The notes below the pieces were generated by a model that was given only the letters and a program-made list of their open reading frames with translations, did no database searches and was not told the origin of the DNA. This document shows, piece after piece, positions 5,311 to 5,495 of a stretch of 5,495 nt of DNA; position 1 is the stretch's first letter; every line of letters begins with the position of its first letter. Position numbers and translations under genes: made by a program. Origin of the DNA: Bacteroidota bacterium (lineage in GTDB: Bacteria > Bacteroidota > Bacteroidia > Bacteroidales > Cfx3-03); the NCBI GenBank assembly GCA_030706265.1, contig JAUZOX010000206.1, positions 1 through 5,495 on the forward strand, given 5' to 3'.

Positions 5311-5495
5311 ATGTCAAAAAGAAAATGTGTACAGATTGTGAGAGGTCAATATGCTATTGATGGAGCCGGTGTTCAATTACGCAGGGTATTGGGATTGAAT
5401 ACTATACGTGAATTTGATCCTTTCTTAATGTTGGATGGTTTTGATTCCACCGATCCTAAAGATTACATCAAGGGATTCCCATGGCACCCCCATCG
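5311..5495 (+). CDS. Pirin family protein, N-terminal part (runs off the window)
   Basis: Sixty-one codons are visible. The N-terminus reads MSKRKCVQIVRG, then GAGVQLRRVLGLNTIREFDPFLMLDGF (19-44), and FPWHPH at 56-61. This is the conserved start of bacterial pirins: a cupin barrel whose metal ligands include the two histidines of HPH (His59 and His61 here; His56 and His58 in human pirin). The remaining His and Glu ligands would lie beyond the window. Pirins bind Fe; some bacterial members oxidise quercetin-like substrates, others act as redox-linked regulators. The gene is 75 bases downstream of the ferredoxin-like gene in the same direction with no terminator between, so co-transcription is likely. 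Confidence 0.93.
   Translation, partial: MSKRKCVQIVRGQYAIDGAGVQLRRVLGLNTIREFDPFLMLDGFDSTDPKDYIKGFPWHPH

Noticed and set aside
5135..5317. 60-codon minus-strand ORF
   Set aside because: It overlaps the ferredoxin 3' end and the pirin ribosome binding site, and shows no recognisable protein features.

Overview
The window looks like a chromosomal stretch from a Bacteroidota member, probably a Bacteroidales/Marinilabiliales-type anaerobe. The DNA is AT-rich, most starts have A/T-rich leaders without a Shine-Dalgarno sequence, and the protein set (secreted GH3 glucosidase, YeaO-type DUF488, Fer4_19 ferredoxin, pirin) fits that phylum. The assignment is inference from gene style; no rRNA or other marker gene is present.

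Layout. Positions 1-100 hold the tail of an upstream transcript, with two consecutive hairpins and a T-run. Positions 100-550 are non-coding and carry copy A of a ~148-bp repeat (305-452). A complete exported GH3 beta-glucosidase-like gene occupies 551-2845 and has its own intrinsic terminator. Positions 2846-4265 are gene-poor: a small hairpin, a possible protein remnant on the minus strand, a 41-bp hairpin related to the left end of the repeat, one intact minus-strand DUF488 gene (3451-3798), and what looks like a frameshifted HicA-like toxin remnant (minus strand, 4068-4247). Positions 4266-5036 hold a broken TMEM175-family (DUF1211) channel gene. From 5011 onward an intact (4Fe-4S) mono-cluster protein gene and the start of a pirin gene run in the same direction, probably as one operon that once included the channel gene.

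The most interesting signal is the interspersed repeat. Copies A (305-452) and B (4715-4863) are roughly 90% identical, non-coding and internally modular, with a 34-nt-spaced direct repeat on the left and a 53/54-nt-spaced tandem repeat on the right. Copy B sits inside the channel gene. Removing exactly 144 bp between two GATGAA hexamers (4713 and 4857) fuses the two halves in frame and gives a sensible TMEM175 sequence. This is good internal evidence that copy B is a recent insertion and that the repeat is, or was, mobile. The channel gene also lacks its hallmark N-terminal FSD motif and has no in-frame ATG, so it is decaying at both ends.

Functionally, the intact genes describe polysaccharide/oligosaccharide hydrolysis in the periplasm (GH3) and a small redox-related operon (ferredoxin-like protein plus pirin). 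No SusC/SusD pair, transposase, CRISPR array, tRNA or rRNA is visible.
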